Of a DNA stretch of 28,945 nt, positions 20,357 through 27,798 are shown piece after piece; the first letter of the stretch is position 1, and every line of letters begins with the position of its first letter. The position numbers and the translations under genes were made by a program. The notes under the pieces are model-generated. The model saw only the letters and a program-made list of their open reading frames with translations. It was not told the origin of the DNA and did no database searches. Source of the DNA: CAYJRR01 sp964372275 [NCBI: uncultured bacterium]. GTDB lineage: Bacteria; CAYJRR01. The stretch covers positions 1 to 28,945 of the forward strand of contig CAYJRR010000058.1 of the NCBI GenBank assembly GCA_964372275.1, in the 5' to 3' direction.

Positions 20357-22771
20357 ATGCCCGTTTCCGGCGCCCCCCGGGTGCTCGTATCGGCGGACGA
20401 CTCCGCGCGGATGCGTTCACTCTGCGGAATGATCGCTCCCTCGTTCCGGCCGGTGCCCGCGGTCGACGTGAGCGAGGCGGAGCGATTCGCCGCGGAGCTC
20501 GACCCCGGGGTCGTGGTGGTCGACGCCTGCTCGGGCGGGAGGCGCGCCGACGAGATCGTGCGTAGGCTCCGATCCCGCCGTGAGCTCGAAACGATCCCGA
20601 TCCTCGTCCTCGTGGAGGCCGGAGACGACGAAGCTCGGGGACGGCTGCTGCGCGAGGGTGCCTGGGACTATCTGACGTCGCCTCATTCCGCCGACGACCT
20701 TCTCTTCCGGATCGGACGGCTCCTTGCCGAAGCGGCGGCCAAGGGGGCCGAAGCGCGGCTGTCGACGCTCGTCGAACAGGCGCCGGAAGGGGTCTTCGTC
20801 TCGGATCTTCGGGGCCGGTTCACCGACGTCAACCGCACCGGACTTGCGATGTTGGGACTATCGCGCGACGAGATCGTCGGCCGGTCGATCGAGGAGTTCA
20901 TCCCGCCGGGACAGGTCGACCGACTGTGGCGGGAGCGGGAGGCGCTGCTCCGTGGCGACGTCGTCGTCTCCGAATGGGCCGCCCGTCGAAAGGACGGCTC
21001 CTGGATCCCGGTGGAAGTCAGCGCCAAGATCCTCCCCGACGGTCGGTGGCAGGCATGTCTCCGGGACATCACCCACCGGAAGCGGATGGAGACGGAGCTC
21101 CGTCTCTCGCAGGAGCGATTCCAGCTCGCGCTGAGGGGGGCCAACCTGGCGGCCTGGGACTGGAACGTGCAAACCGGCGAGGTCGTCTACAGCGCGCGTT
21201 GGGCCGAGATGCGCGGATTCCGTCTGGAGGAGGTTCGGCCGCACGTCGACACCTGGAAGGCGGGGGTCCATCCGGACGATTGGCCGCGGGTGGATGGGAT
21301 CCTCCAGCGATGCCTCCGCGGAGACGATCCGGAGTTCGAAAGCGTGCACCGCGTCATCACCCGGACCGGAGGGGAGCTCGTCCTTCTCGACCGGGGCAAG
21401 GTCTTCGTCCGGGACGAATCCGGTAGGCCGGTACGCATGGTCGGGGTCGAGCTCGACATCACCGAACGGAAGCGCGCGGAGGACGAACAGCGGATCCTGG
21501 CGGAGGCGGGATCGACGCTCGCGGCGTCGCTCGACGTCAGGGAGATACTGGCGGGCATCGCTCGATTGGTCGTTCGCGAGTTCGCCGATTTTTTCCTCGT
21601 CGATCTGACCGAGCCGGGGGGCGAGGTCCGACTCCGGACGGTCGAAAGTCGGGACCCGTCGAAGAGGTGGATTTGCGATCTTCTCCTCGGATCGCGGATC
21701 GACCGGACCCGTTCACGCCCGGAACGGTCGGTCCTCCGGACGCGGCAGCCGACGTTGATTGCGTTCCCCACCGAGGAGGAGATCGCCGCGCTGGCGCAGA
21801 ACCAGGAGCATCTGAGGGCGCTCCGTGCGGCCGAGATCCGGTCGATCATCGCCGTGCCGATGACGGCGCGCGGGGAGCTCCTGGGGGTGCTGACCTTCCT
21901 CTCGTTCTCTCCGACCCGTGCCTACGACCGGACCGACCTGCGCCTGGCGGAAGAGATCGCCCGCCGGACCGCGATCGCGGTCCAGAACGCGCGCCTCTAT
22001 CGTTCCGCACAGCGCGCCCTTCGCGCGCGCGACGACGTCTTGGCGATCGTTGCCCACGACCTTCGCAATCCGCTCGGGACGATCCTGGCGACGTCTACGT
22101 TGCTCGCGCGCCGAGGCGTCGAGACCGGCGCGATCGAACGTTCGGCGCTTCGAATGAACCGGTTGATACAGGACCTCCTCGACGTGACGCGCATCGAGTC
22201 GGGTGGGCTCGCGCTGCGTCGGGAACGGGAGTCCGCGGAGCGGATCGTCGCCGATGCCGTCGAGGCGCAGCGGACGCTCACCGAATCCTCCTCGCTGGAG
22301 GTCGAGGTGGCGTTGGGTCGAGACCTGCCCGCGCTCTGGGCGGATCGGGATCGGCTCCTCCAGGTATTCGAGAATCTCCTCGGAAACGCCGTGAAGTTCA
22401 CCGGCCCGGGTGGGCGGATCACCGTCGGCGCCAAGGCCGGAGACGGGGAGGTGGAGTTCCGGGTCGCGGATACGGGGTGCGGCATCGCGCCCACGGACGT
22501 TCCTCGACTGTTCGACCGATTCTGGCAGGCGGAACGCCCCGAGCGACGCGGCGCCGGGCTCGGTCTCCCGATCGTCAAGGGGATCGTCGAGCGCCACGGC
22601 GGCCGGGTCTGGGTCGAATCCGCTCCCGGTCGAGGAAGCACGTTCTTCTTCACCATCCCCACGGCGCCAGGCGGCGAGCGCCGTGCGCCGGAGCCGCTTC
22701 CGGCCGAGCGAAAGGAGGGGATTCCCGAAGCGGACGCCAAGCCGCTTGACGAGACGGCGCGGACGCTGTAA
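20357..22771 (+). CDS. Sensor histidine kinase with degenerate receiver, PAS-PAS-GAF-HisKA-HATPase
   Basis: This is an 804-residue soluble kinase. The N-terminal receiver-like domain (about 5-120) has ADD and the putative phospho-Asp in VVVVDACSGG. The conserved Lys is lost (DYLTSPHS instead of DYLxKP), so it may be unphosphorylatable or phosphorylation-insensitive. PAS domains follow at about 130-245 and 255-375 (RFQLALRGANLAAWDWNVQT; VHPDDWPRV), then GAF (about 385-535; ITERKRAEDEQRILAEAGST; IIAVPMTARGELLGVLTF). HisKA has the His in VAHDLRNPLGTIL (about 565). HATPase_c has LLGNAVKFTG, ADTGCGIAP and GAGLGLPIVKGIVERHGG. It is an orphan with no adjacent regulator. Start: ATG 20357 precedes the first conserved residues; ATG 20324 is an alternative. 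Its TAA stop lies just before the ArsR operator. Confidence 0.92.
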   Translation: MPVSGAPRVLVSADDSARMRSLCGMIAPSFRPVPAVDVSEAERFAAELDPGVVVVDACSGGRRADEIVRRLRSRRELETIPILVLVEAGDDEARGRLLREGAWDYLTSPHSADDLLFRIGRLLAEAAAKGAEARLSTLVEQAPEGVFVSDLRGRFTDVNRTGLAMLGLSRDEIVGRSIEEFIPPGQVDRLWREREALLRGDVVVSEWAARRKDGSWIPVEVSAKILPDGRWQACLRDITHRKRMETELRLSQERFQLALRGANLAAWDWNVQTGEVVYSARWAEMRGFRLEEVRPHVDTWKAGVHPDDWPRVDGILQRCLRGDDPEFESVHRVITRTGGELVLLDRGKVFVRDESGRPVRMVGVELDITERKRAEDEQRILAEAGSTLAASLDVREILAGIARLVVREFADFFLVDLTEPGGEVRLRTVESRDPSKRWICDLLLGSRIDRTRSRPERSVLRTRQPTLIAFPTEEEIAALAQNQEHLRALRAAEIRSIIAVPMTARGELLGVLTFLSFSPTRAYDRTDLRLAEEIARRTAIAVQNARLYRSAQRALRARDDVLAIVAHDLRNPLGTILATSTLLARRGVETGAIERSALRMNRLIQDLLDVTRIESGGLALRRERESAERIVADAVEAQRTLTESSSLEVEVALGRDLPALWADRDRLLQVFENLLGNAVKFTGPGGRITVGAKAGDGEVEFRVADTGCGIAPTDVPRLFDRFWQAERPERRGAGLGLPIVKGIVERHGGRVWVESAPGRGSTFFFTIPTAPGGERRAPEPLPAERKEGIPEADAKPLDETARTL

Positions 22772-22773
22772 TA

Positions 22774-22785
22774 AACCAAACGGTT
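22774..22785. promoter_or_regulatory. Candidate ArsR operator AACC-N4-GGTT
   Basis: AACC (22774-22777) and GGTT (22782-22785) are perfect inverted arms around AAAC, in a local AT-rich island (AATAAACCAAACGGTTAAAT) that stands out in this GC-rich contig. The site starts 20 bp before the ArsR ATG at 22794 and overlaps the likely core promoter. ArsR-SRPBCC pairs often autoregulate through such sites. Binding is inferred. Confidence 0.45.
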
Positions 22786-22793
22786 AAATACAG

Positions 22794-23081
22794 ATGGACT
22801 TCCCCTCGGAACGGCTCGACCAGACCTTCGCCGCGCTCGCCGACTCGACCCGGCGCGCGATCCTCGCCCGCCTGGCGGGCGGCGAGCGCACGGTGACGGA
22901 GTTGGCCGAGCCGTTCGACATCAGTCTTCCCGCCGTCTCGAAGCATCTGCGGGTATTGGAGCGGGCGGGCCTGATCCGGCGCGGGCGGAATGCGCAGTGG
23001 CGGCCGTGCCGACTGCGCCCGGTGCCGCTGAAAGAGGCGATCGGCTGGCTGGAGCGGTACCGCCGGCTTTCCACTACATGA
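22794..23081 (+). CDS. ArsR/SmtB-family transcriptional regulator, C-terminus shortened
   Basis: This 95-residue winged-helix regulator belongs to the metal-independent ArsR subgroup usually paired with SRPBCC/AHSA1 proteins. It shows DQTFAALADSTRRAILARLA, the recognition-helix region DISLPAVSKHLRVLERAGL, then the wing IRRGRNAQWRPCRLRPVPLK and EAIGWLERYRR. No Cys metal motif is present. Normal members continue with about 15 more residues (FWEESFDRLxxYL); here the frame ends after LSTT at 23081. A candidate palindromic operator lies in its promoter. The sequence just after it codes for the middle of an SRPBCC protein in another frame, suggesting that a deletion joined the two genes. Confidence 0.8.
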   Translation: MDFPSERLDQTFAALADSTRRAILARLAGGERTVTELAEPFDISLPAVSKHLRVLERAGLIRRGRNAQWRPCRLRPVPLKEAIGWLERYRRLSTT

Positions 23082-23340
23082 TGAGCTCGCCGGGGATGAC
23101 GATGTGGGGCCGGTACTCCTACCGGGAGATCGTCGAGCCGTCACGACTCGTCTTCGTCACCAGCTTCTCCGACGAACGCGGAGGAATCGAGCGGGCGCCG
23201 TTCTTCTACGGCGTTCGACGAGTCGGACCGCCGCACCACCGTGACGATACGCGCCGTTCCCTACGGCGCGACGTTCGACCAGCGGGAGGCCTACCTGGCG
23301 GGCGCCGCCCGAGGGACCTCGATTACGACATCGACCCCGT
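23072..23340 (+). pseudogene. Remnant of an AHSA1/SRPBCC protein, start missing and frames broken
   Basis: Starting at about 23072 one frame reads HYMMSSPGMTMWGRYSYREI and VEPSRLVFVTSFSDERGG, the middle of an AHSA1/SRPBCC domain, with no N-terminal half. Near 23210 the family similarity moves to another frame (STAFDESDRRTTVTIRAVPY, then GATFDQREAYLAG), and near 23310 it seems to move again (DLDYDID). About 55-60 N-terminal residues and several bases inside are missing. The gene is probably inactive, or the contig sequence is wrong here. It is the expected partner of the ArsR regulator just upstream. Its end overlaps the converging sigma factor gene. Confidence 0.65.
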
Positions 23341-24597
23341 GTCGTCGGCACGGGATGCGCAGGCCCTTGCCCGGCCGAGGAGGAGATCCCGTTCTCGTCG
23401 GTTCTGTGCCAGCGAGGCGGCGCGCTCGAATTCGGTCCGAGCTTCGTCGATGCGCCCGAGCCTCACGAGGAGGTCGCCGCGAACGCTCGGCAGGAGATGG
23501 TATGCGCGCAGCGCCGGCTCGTCGGCCAGGGCGTCGACGAGCTCGAGACCCTGCGCCGGCCCGAACGCCATCGAGACGGCGACGGCGCGATTGAGCTCGA
23601 CCACCGGCGATCGTGTCACCTCGGCGAGCGCATCGTAGAGGGCGACGATCCGCTTCCAGTCCGTCTCGGCGCCCGTTCGGGCCCTGGCGTGGCACGCGGC
23701 AATCGCGGCCTGGATCGCGTACGGACCGAGCGGATTCGCGAGCGATTCGGCGCGCGCGAATGCCGCCAGGCCTCGGCGGACGAGGAGCCGGTCCCAGCGG
23801 GAGCGATCCTGATCGAGGAGGAGGATCGGCTCTCCGGAGGGTCCGACGCGCGCGCGCAACCGCGAGGCCTGGAGCTCCATCAACGCGAGAAGACCGTGGA
23901 CTTCGGCGTCGCCGGGCACGAGGGTCGCGAGGACCCGGCCGAGGCGCATCGCGTCGTCGCAGAGCTCGGCGCGTGTCCAGTCGTCGCCACGAGTCGCCGC
24001 GTAACCCTCGTTGAAGATCAGGTAGAGGACCTCGAGGACCGACGGGAGGCGAGCCGACAGGGCCTCGCCGCGCGGGATTTCGAAGGGCACCTTCGCCTCC
24101 GCGAGCGTCCGCTTCGCGCGCACGATGCGCTGGGAGATGGTGGGTTCCGGGACGAGGAAGGCCCGCGCGATCTCCTCGGTGGTCAGCCCTCCGAGGAGGC
24201 GCAGCGTCAGCGCCGCGCGGGATTCGGTCGAGAGGACCGGATGGCAAGAGACGAGCATGAGGCGGAGGAGGTCGTCGCCGACGTCCTCGTCGACGACGCT
24301 CTCCAGATCGGGCGCGGCCGGAGGCCCGCCCGCGGTCGACGCCGCCTCGATCGCGGCGTGCTTACCGTCGAGCATCCGGCGGCGGCGACCGTGGTCGATG
24401 GCCCGGTTCTTCGCCGTGGCCATGAGCCAGGCGCCCGGGTTCTCGGGGATCCCCGTCTCGGGCCACCGCTCGAGCGCGGCGACCAGGGCCTCCTGCGCCA
24501 GGTCCTCGGCGAGGCCGACGTCCCGCACGAAACGCACGAGACCGCCGAGGAGCCGCGCAGATTCGACCCTCCAGACCGCCTCGATCGCCGCTCTCAC
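23323..24597 (-). CDS. ECF42-type RNA polymerase sigma factor with C-terminal TPR-like extension
   Basis: This is a 424-residue sigma factor. Region 2 comprises RLLGGLVRFVRDVGLAEDLA, QEALVAALERW and NPGAWLMATAKNRAIDHGRR. Region 4 comprises VLSTESRAALTLRLLGGLTT, TEEIARAFLVPEPTISQRIV and RAKRTLAE. The long C-terminal part (about 190-424) begins with ARLPSVLEVLYLIFNEGYAA and continues in helical pairs such as HGLLALMELQASRLRARVG and AIQAAIAACHARARTGAETD. This extension controls activity in the ECF42 group, which is normally encoded beside DGPF/YciI-like proteins, as here. GTG at 24597 overlaps the stop of the VOC gene as GTGA. No anti-sigma factor is adjacent, as is usual for ECF42. Regulation may use the extension and the DGPF partner, and the mechanism is not settled. 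Confidence 0.92.
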   Translation of the reverse strand: MRAAIEAVWRVESARLLGGLVRFVRDVGLAEDLAQEALVAALERWPETGIPENPGAWLMATAKNRAIDHGRRRRMLDGKHAAIEAASTAGGPPAAPDLESVVDEDVGDDLLRLMLVSCHPVLSTESRAALTLRLLGGLTTEEIARAFLVPEPTISQRIVRAKRTLAEAKVPFEIPRGEALSARLPSVLEVLYLIFNEGYAATRGDDWTRAELCDDAMRLGRVLATLVPGDAEVHGLLALMELQASRLRARVGPSGEPILLLDQDRSRWDRLLVRRGLAAFARAESLANPLGPYAIQAAIAACHARARTGAETDWKRIVALYDALAEVTRSPVVELNRAVAVSMAFGPAQGLELVDALADEPALRAYHLLPSVRGDLLVRLGRIDEARTEFERAASLAQNRRERDLLLGRARACASRADDTGSMS

Positions 24598-25076
24598 CCG
24601 CGATACGCCTTCTCGAGCATCGCGATGTCGAACTTGACCATCGTCATCATCGCGTCGGTGACGCGCTTCGAGCGGGCAGGATCCTTGTCGGCCATCATCG
24701 CCTCGAATACGGCGGGAACGATCTGCCACCGCAGCCCGAACCGATCGACGAGCCACCCGCACGCAAGCGGCTTTCCACCGTCCTCGATCAGCGCGGTCCA
24801 GTAGCGGTCGAGCTCCGCCTGGTCGTCGCACAGGACCGTGATCGAGATGGCGTCGTTGAATTCGTGATGCGGACCCGCGCTCATCGCGCGAAACGGCTGC
24901 CCGAAGAGCGTGAAGGCCACCACCTCCACCGAACCGGCTGGGCCGCTCGGCGATTCGCTGTGAAGGGTCGTGACCCGGTCGACCCGGGAGTCCGGGAAGA
25001 TCGAGGCGTAGAGCCGCGCGGCCTCCCCCGCCTCCTTCGCGTACCAGAGAAACGGGACGATCTTGGTGCGCGCCAT
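24594..25076 (-). CDS. VOC family protein (PhnB-like)
   Basis: This 160-residue protein has a vicinal-oxygen-chelate fold of the PhnB/3-demethylubiquinone methyltransferase-like group: KIVPFLWYAKEAGEAARLYA, SIFPDSRVDRV, VAFTLFGQPFRAMSAGPHHE, NDAISITVLCDD, WLVDRFGLRWQIVPAVF and MVKFDIAMLEKAYRG. Function is unknown; such proteins are frequent in ECF42 loci. ATG at 25076 begins MARTKIVPFLWY. It lies 15 bp downstream of the DGPF gene and is GTGA-coupled to the sigma gene. Confidence 0.9.
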   Translation of the reverse strand: MARTKIVPFLWYAKEAGEAARLYASIFPDSRVDRVTTLHSESPSGPAGSVEVVAFTLFGQPFRAMSAGPHHEFNDAISITVLCDDQAELDRYWTALIEDGGKPLACGWLVDRFGLRWQIVPAVFEAMMADKDPARSKRVTDAMMTMVKFDIAMLEKAYRG

Positions 25077-25091
25077 CGTCTATTTCTCCAA

Positions 25092-25526
25092 TCACGTCTT
25101 CCGCTGTTGATCGATCTGGGCGCGGAGACGATCCTCTTGCGCCCGCAGTTCGGGGGTGAACTCCTTGCCGAAGTCGTCGGCCTCGAATACCGGCCGGATC
25201 TCGAGCGTACCCTCCTCGCCCGGCATCGGATCCGGGCAGCGCCTCGCCCACTCGAGCGCTTCGTCCATCGACTTGACCTGCCAGAGCCAGAAGCCGGCGA
25301 TCAGCTCCTTGGTCTCGGTGAACGGCCCGTCCACGACCTTCTTCTTGCCATGCGCGAAGACGACGCGCTTGCCCTTCGCGCTCGGATGAAGCCCCTCTCC
25401 CGCGAGCATCACCCCCGCTTTCACCAGCTCCTCGTTGTACGTCCCCATCTCGGCGAGCAGCTTCTCGCTCGGCATCACGCCCGCCTCGGAGTTCTTCGTC
25501 GCCTTCACGATCACCATGACTCGCAT
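25092..25526 (-). CDS. YCII/DGPF-domain protein, ECF42 partner
   Basis: This 144-residue protein shows MRVMVIVKATKNSEAGVMPS, MGTYNEELVKAGVMLAGEGL, HPSAKGKRV and the hallmark VVDGPFTETKELIAGFWLWQ, then SMDEALEWARRCP. These are the features of the YciI-related DGPF family tied to ECF42 sigma factors, which control DGPF genes in other bacteria. ATG at 25526 has AAGGAG at a good spacing. It is the first gene of the operon DGPF-VOC-sigma, with a candidate ECF promoter upstream. Biochemical activity of DGPF proteins is not known. Confidence 0.93.
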   Translation of the reverse strand: MRVMVIVKATKNSEAGVMPSEKLLAEMGTYNEELVKAGVMLAGEGLHPSAKGKRVVFAHGKKKVVDGPFTETKELIAGFWLWQVKSMDEALEWARRCPDPMPGEEGTLEIRPVFEADDFGKEFTPELRAQEDRLRAQIDQQRKT

Positions 25527-25585
25527 CGTCGTTGCTCCTTTCGGTTGGGGGCCGGTTCCCGGCCGTGCCGTGTTCCCAATAGCCC

Positions 25586-25612
25586 GACGAACGAGACCTG
25601 GCCAGATCGACG
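25586..25612 (-). promoter_or_regulatory. Candidate ECF-sigma promoter for the DGPF-VOC-sigma operon
   Basis: On the minus strand CGTCGA (25612-25607) is followed after 17 bases by CGTC (25589-25586), about 60 bp before the DGPF ATG. The arrangement and the TCGA and CGTC cores resemble ECF42-type -35 and -10 elements. It would imply autoregulation. A 9-T run (25626-25634) lies just upstream and reads as an A tract on the coding strand, as an UP-like element might. High-GC background makes chance matches likely. Confidence 0.3.
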
Positions 25613-25673
25613 TCGAGCCGGGCGATTTTTTTTTCGATGGCCGGCCGACGAAAATCCTCGACCATCCGGGCAG

Positions 25674-26807
25674 ATGGCGGAGCGGCTCCGAGAGTTTTTC
25701 TCGCCGGCGCGGGTGCGGCGACTCGCCGCCGACCTTGCGCGCGTCGACCCGCGGTTTCCCGAGCGGGCGTTCGTCAAGGACGCCTGCTCCGGTCTGGAGT
25801 CGCTCGACCTGCTCGACCGCGGAAAGCGGATCGCCGCCGCCCTCGCCAAACACCTTCCGCCGGCGTACCCGGAGGCCATCGAGGTGCTTCTCCGTTCGCT
25901 CGGACCGGAGCACGCCACCGACGAGCTGCTCGGGGCGGGGATGGCGCCCTTCTACTACCTGCCGCACGTGCTCTTCGTCGCGGAGCGCGGGCTGTCGGAG
26001 TTCGACCTGTCGATGCGCGCGCAGTACGAGCTGACCAAGCGCTTCAGCGCCGAGTCGAGCATGCGCCCCTACATCGAACACGATCCGGAGCGGACGTTCG
26101 CGGTTCTCCGCCGCTGGGCGGCCGACCCGAGCCCCCACGTGCGGCGACTCGTCTCCGAATGCACGCGGCTCCGGCTCCCGTGGGCCCCCCGCGTTCGCTG
26201 GCTCGACGAGAACCCCGGGCGCGTCGTCGAGCTGCTGGAGCTCCTCAAGGACGATCCGTCGACGATGGTCCGGCGCAGCGTCGCGAACAACCTGAACGAC
26301 CTGGGCAAGGTGAGGCCCGACCTGCTCACGCGCATCTGCGGCGCCTGGCTGGAGGGGGCGTCCGTCGCGCGGCGCGCGCTGGTCGAGCACGCGTTGCGAA
26401 GCGCGGTGAAGCGCGGCGAGGCCGGCGCGCTGCGGCTGCTCGGCTACGGACGGGAGCCGGCGGTCCGGGTCGAGTCGGTGCGGTTCGAGCCGGCGCGCGT
26501 CGCCGTCGGCGGGCGCGTCGCGATGCGCTTCGTCCTGCGCAGCCGCTCCTCCCGGGCGCAGGACCTCCTGGTCGACGTCGCCGTCCACTTCGTGAAGGCA
26601 AACGGAACCGCCCGGCCGAAGGTGTTCAAGCTCTCGCGGATCACCCTTCCGCCGCGGGGACGGCTGGAGCTCCGGACCCGGTTCTCCCTCGCCGTTCACT
26701 CCACGCGCGTGCCGCGGCCGGGACACCACGCCGTCGACGTGGTCGTGAACGGCCACGCCTTCCGCGCCGGTTCGTTCGAAGTCACGCCTGCTCGAGCACG
26801 GCCTTGA
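25674..26807 (+). CDS. AlkC-type DNA alkylation repair glycosylase
   Basis: This is a 377-residue HEAT-like-repeat DNA glycosylase that removes methylated bases. The N-terminal helical repeats read MAERLREFFSPARVRRLAAD, FPERAFVKDACSGLESLDLL and HLPPAYPEAIEVLLRSLG. The centre reads APFYYLPHVLFVAERGLSEF, ECTRLRLPWAPRVRWLDENP, then DPSTMVRRSVANNLNDLGKV. Residues about 275-373 form an Ig-like beta domain (VESVRFEPARVAVGGRVAMR, AVHFVKANGTARPKVFKLSR), as found in AlkC structures. That domain separates AlkC from AlkD. ATG at 25674 follows no strong ribosome site but begins the conserved region. It diverges from the ECF42 operon and overlaps a converging SRPBCC remnant by 26 bp. Confidence 0.88.
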   Translation: MAERLREFFSPARVRRLAADLARVDPRFPERAFVKDACSGLESLDLLDRGKRIAAALAKHLPPAYPEAIEVLLRSLGPEHATDELLGAGMAPFYYLPHVLFVAERGLSEFDLSMRAQYELTKRFSAESSMRPYIEHDPERTFAVLRRWAADPSPHVRRLVSECTRLRLPWAPRVRWLDENPGRVVELLELLKDDPSTMVRRSVANNLNDLGKVRPDLLTRICGAWLEGASVARRALVEHALRSAVKRGEAGALRLLGYGREPAVRVESVRFEPARVAVGGRVAMRFVLRSRSSRAQDLLVDVAVHFVKANGTARPKVFKLSRITLPPRGRLELRTRFSLAVHSTRVPRPGHHAVDVVVNGHAFRAGSFEVTPARARP

Positions 26808-26865
26808 GACGCGCGAGGTCCTTCTCGTTCGCCCGGCGCATCGCGGACCGCATCAAGGGCGCCGC
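26782..26865 (-). pseudogene. C-terminal fragment of an SRPBCC protein, cut at about 26,860
   Basis: On the minus strand, reading into a TGA at 26784-26782, the frame codes APLMRSAMRRANEKDLARLK followed by AVLEQA. This is the usual C-terminal helix of a group of SRPBCC (polyketide cyclase-like) proteins. Upstream of about 26865 family similarity stops at once and a plus-strand reading frame takes over. Only the last 26 residues or so remain. It would converge with alkC, overlapping it by 26 bp, as neighbouring genes do elsewhere in this contig. Confidence 0.6.
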
Positions 26866-27198
26866 GCATACCGCGACCAGCCGCCCAAGAATGCACGGAT
26901 CGGAGCGTTCCTCGAGGGAGACCTCTACCTGGGCATCGACCCATTCGATTACTTCGAGCGCCTCTACAAGGTCCCCGGCATGCCGCCGCTCTCGTACCAG
27001 TGGATCATCCGTGAGATCCAGCTTGAGACGACGCCGTGGCGCGAAGGCAGGCTACCCAACGGCGCTGTGTCCCGCGAGCGCGATGACAGCAAGGAGTCGT
27101 TCGCGCCGGTGACGGCGACCAACGCATGGCACGACGACGGCGGCCATGGCCACTACGTCCTGAGCTGCACGCGCGCGAGCGGCCCGGAGATGCCGTGA
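26863..27198 (+). CDS. Unknown protein fragment lacking its N-terminus
   Basis: An open plus-strand frame with no start codon near its 5' end codes GRRAYRDQPPKNARIGAFLE, then GDLYLGIDPFDYFERLYKVP, SYQWIIREIQLETTPWREGR, and ends SCTRASGPEMP. The sequence is protein-like (amphipathic, aromatic residues spread evenly), with a codon bias less extreme than upstream genes. The first ATG is 26980, which would discard clearly coding residues, so the gene is truncated at about 26,863, the same point where the SRPBCC remnant ends. The stop (TGA 27196-27198) overlaps the GTG of the next gene, indicating an operon. I do not recognise the family. Confidence 0.6.
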   Translation, partial: RAYRDQPPKNARIGAFLEGDLYLGIDPFDYFERLYKVPGMPPLSYQWIIREIQLETTPWREGRLPNGAVSRERDDSKESFAPVTATNAWHDDGGHGHYVLSCTRASGPEMP

Positions 27199-27776
27199 AC
27201 GAACCGGCTCGCTTCGTCGTCCCGCCCTTGCTGCTCGCGCAGCTTCGCGAACGTCGCGCACAGCAACGTGCGCGCTGGCAGCCGCGCGCGCCCACCTCGA
27301 GGACACCGAGCTTGATTGAGACATTCAAGGGGCTCGTCAGCTCGGCAGCGCCAGATACTAAGGAGGCGGCCGCAACCTTCGTCGAGGGCATGGGTGCGCT
27401 GCAGATCGAGGTCGAGGATCGCGAGGACGCGTTCCTGCTCGATCCTGGCATGGGGCCGATGGCCTACCTCACGACCGACGGTCGGGTGCTCGAGGACCAC
27501 CGGAGCTGGGACGGCGACGGGCTCCGCGAGGCCATGCTCGACGACGCGATTGCGGCGCTGGTGGTCGGCGCCAAGAAGACGGGCATCGCCGACCTCTTGA
27601 GCCTCGTTCCGCCGTGTCCCGACGACGGCTCGCGATGCCCGCGCTGCGAGGGCGAACGCTGGGACAAGCCGTTGCGCGAGCATGGCCTGGAGATCATCTG
27701 CGGACTCTGTCGCGGGCGCGGCTGGATGACTAATGTGTTGCTCGAGGTGGCGAAGGCACGCGGCGTCACCGTGTGA
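27195..27776 (+). CDS. Hypothetical protein with C-terminal four-Cys zinc-binding motif
   Basis: This 193-residue protein starts at GTG 27195, overlapping the previous stop as GTGA. Residues 1-40 are Arg/Ala/Pro-rich. The middle (about 40-150) looks like a globular alpha/beta domain: SLIETFKGLVSSAAPDTKEA, ATFVEGMGALQIEVEDREDA, FLLDPGMGPMAYLTTDGRVL and LRDDAIAALVVGAKKTG-like helices. It recalls SMI1/KNR4-type domains, but the similarity is weak. The C-terminal part has CPRCEGERWDKPLREHGLEI followed by CGLCRGRGW: two CxxC pairs about 20 residues apart, likely a zinc ribbon. Function is unknown. It is convergent with the minus-strand pair after 22 bp. Confidence 0.7.
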   Translation: MNEPARFVVPPLLLAQLRERRAQQRARWQPRAPTSRTPSLIETFKGLVSSAAPDTKEAAATFVEGMGALQIEVEDREDAFLLDPGMGPMAYLTTDGRVLEDHRSWDGDGLREAMLDDAIAALVVGAKKTGIADLLSLVPPCPDDGSRCPRCEGERWDKPLREHGLEIICGLCRGRGWMTNVLLEVAKARGVTV

Positions 27777-27798
27777 ATGGTGGCGCTCCGAGCAAGGC

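Noticed and set aside
25626-25634. Nine-T run as a rho-independent terminator
   Set aside because: There is no stem directly before it and no gene ending there on the plus strand.
23323-25665. A 780-codon minus-strand frame extending the sigma factor upstream
   Set aside because: The extension is a shadow of the VOC and DGPF genes. The sigma factor starts at GTG 24597, overlapping the VOC stop.
24864-25673. N-terminal extension of the AlkC frame
   Set aside because: It is antisense to the VOC and DGPF genes. AlkC similarity begins at ATG 25674.
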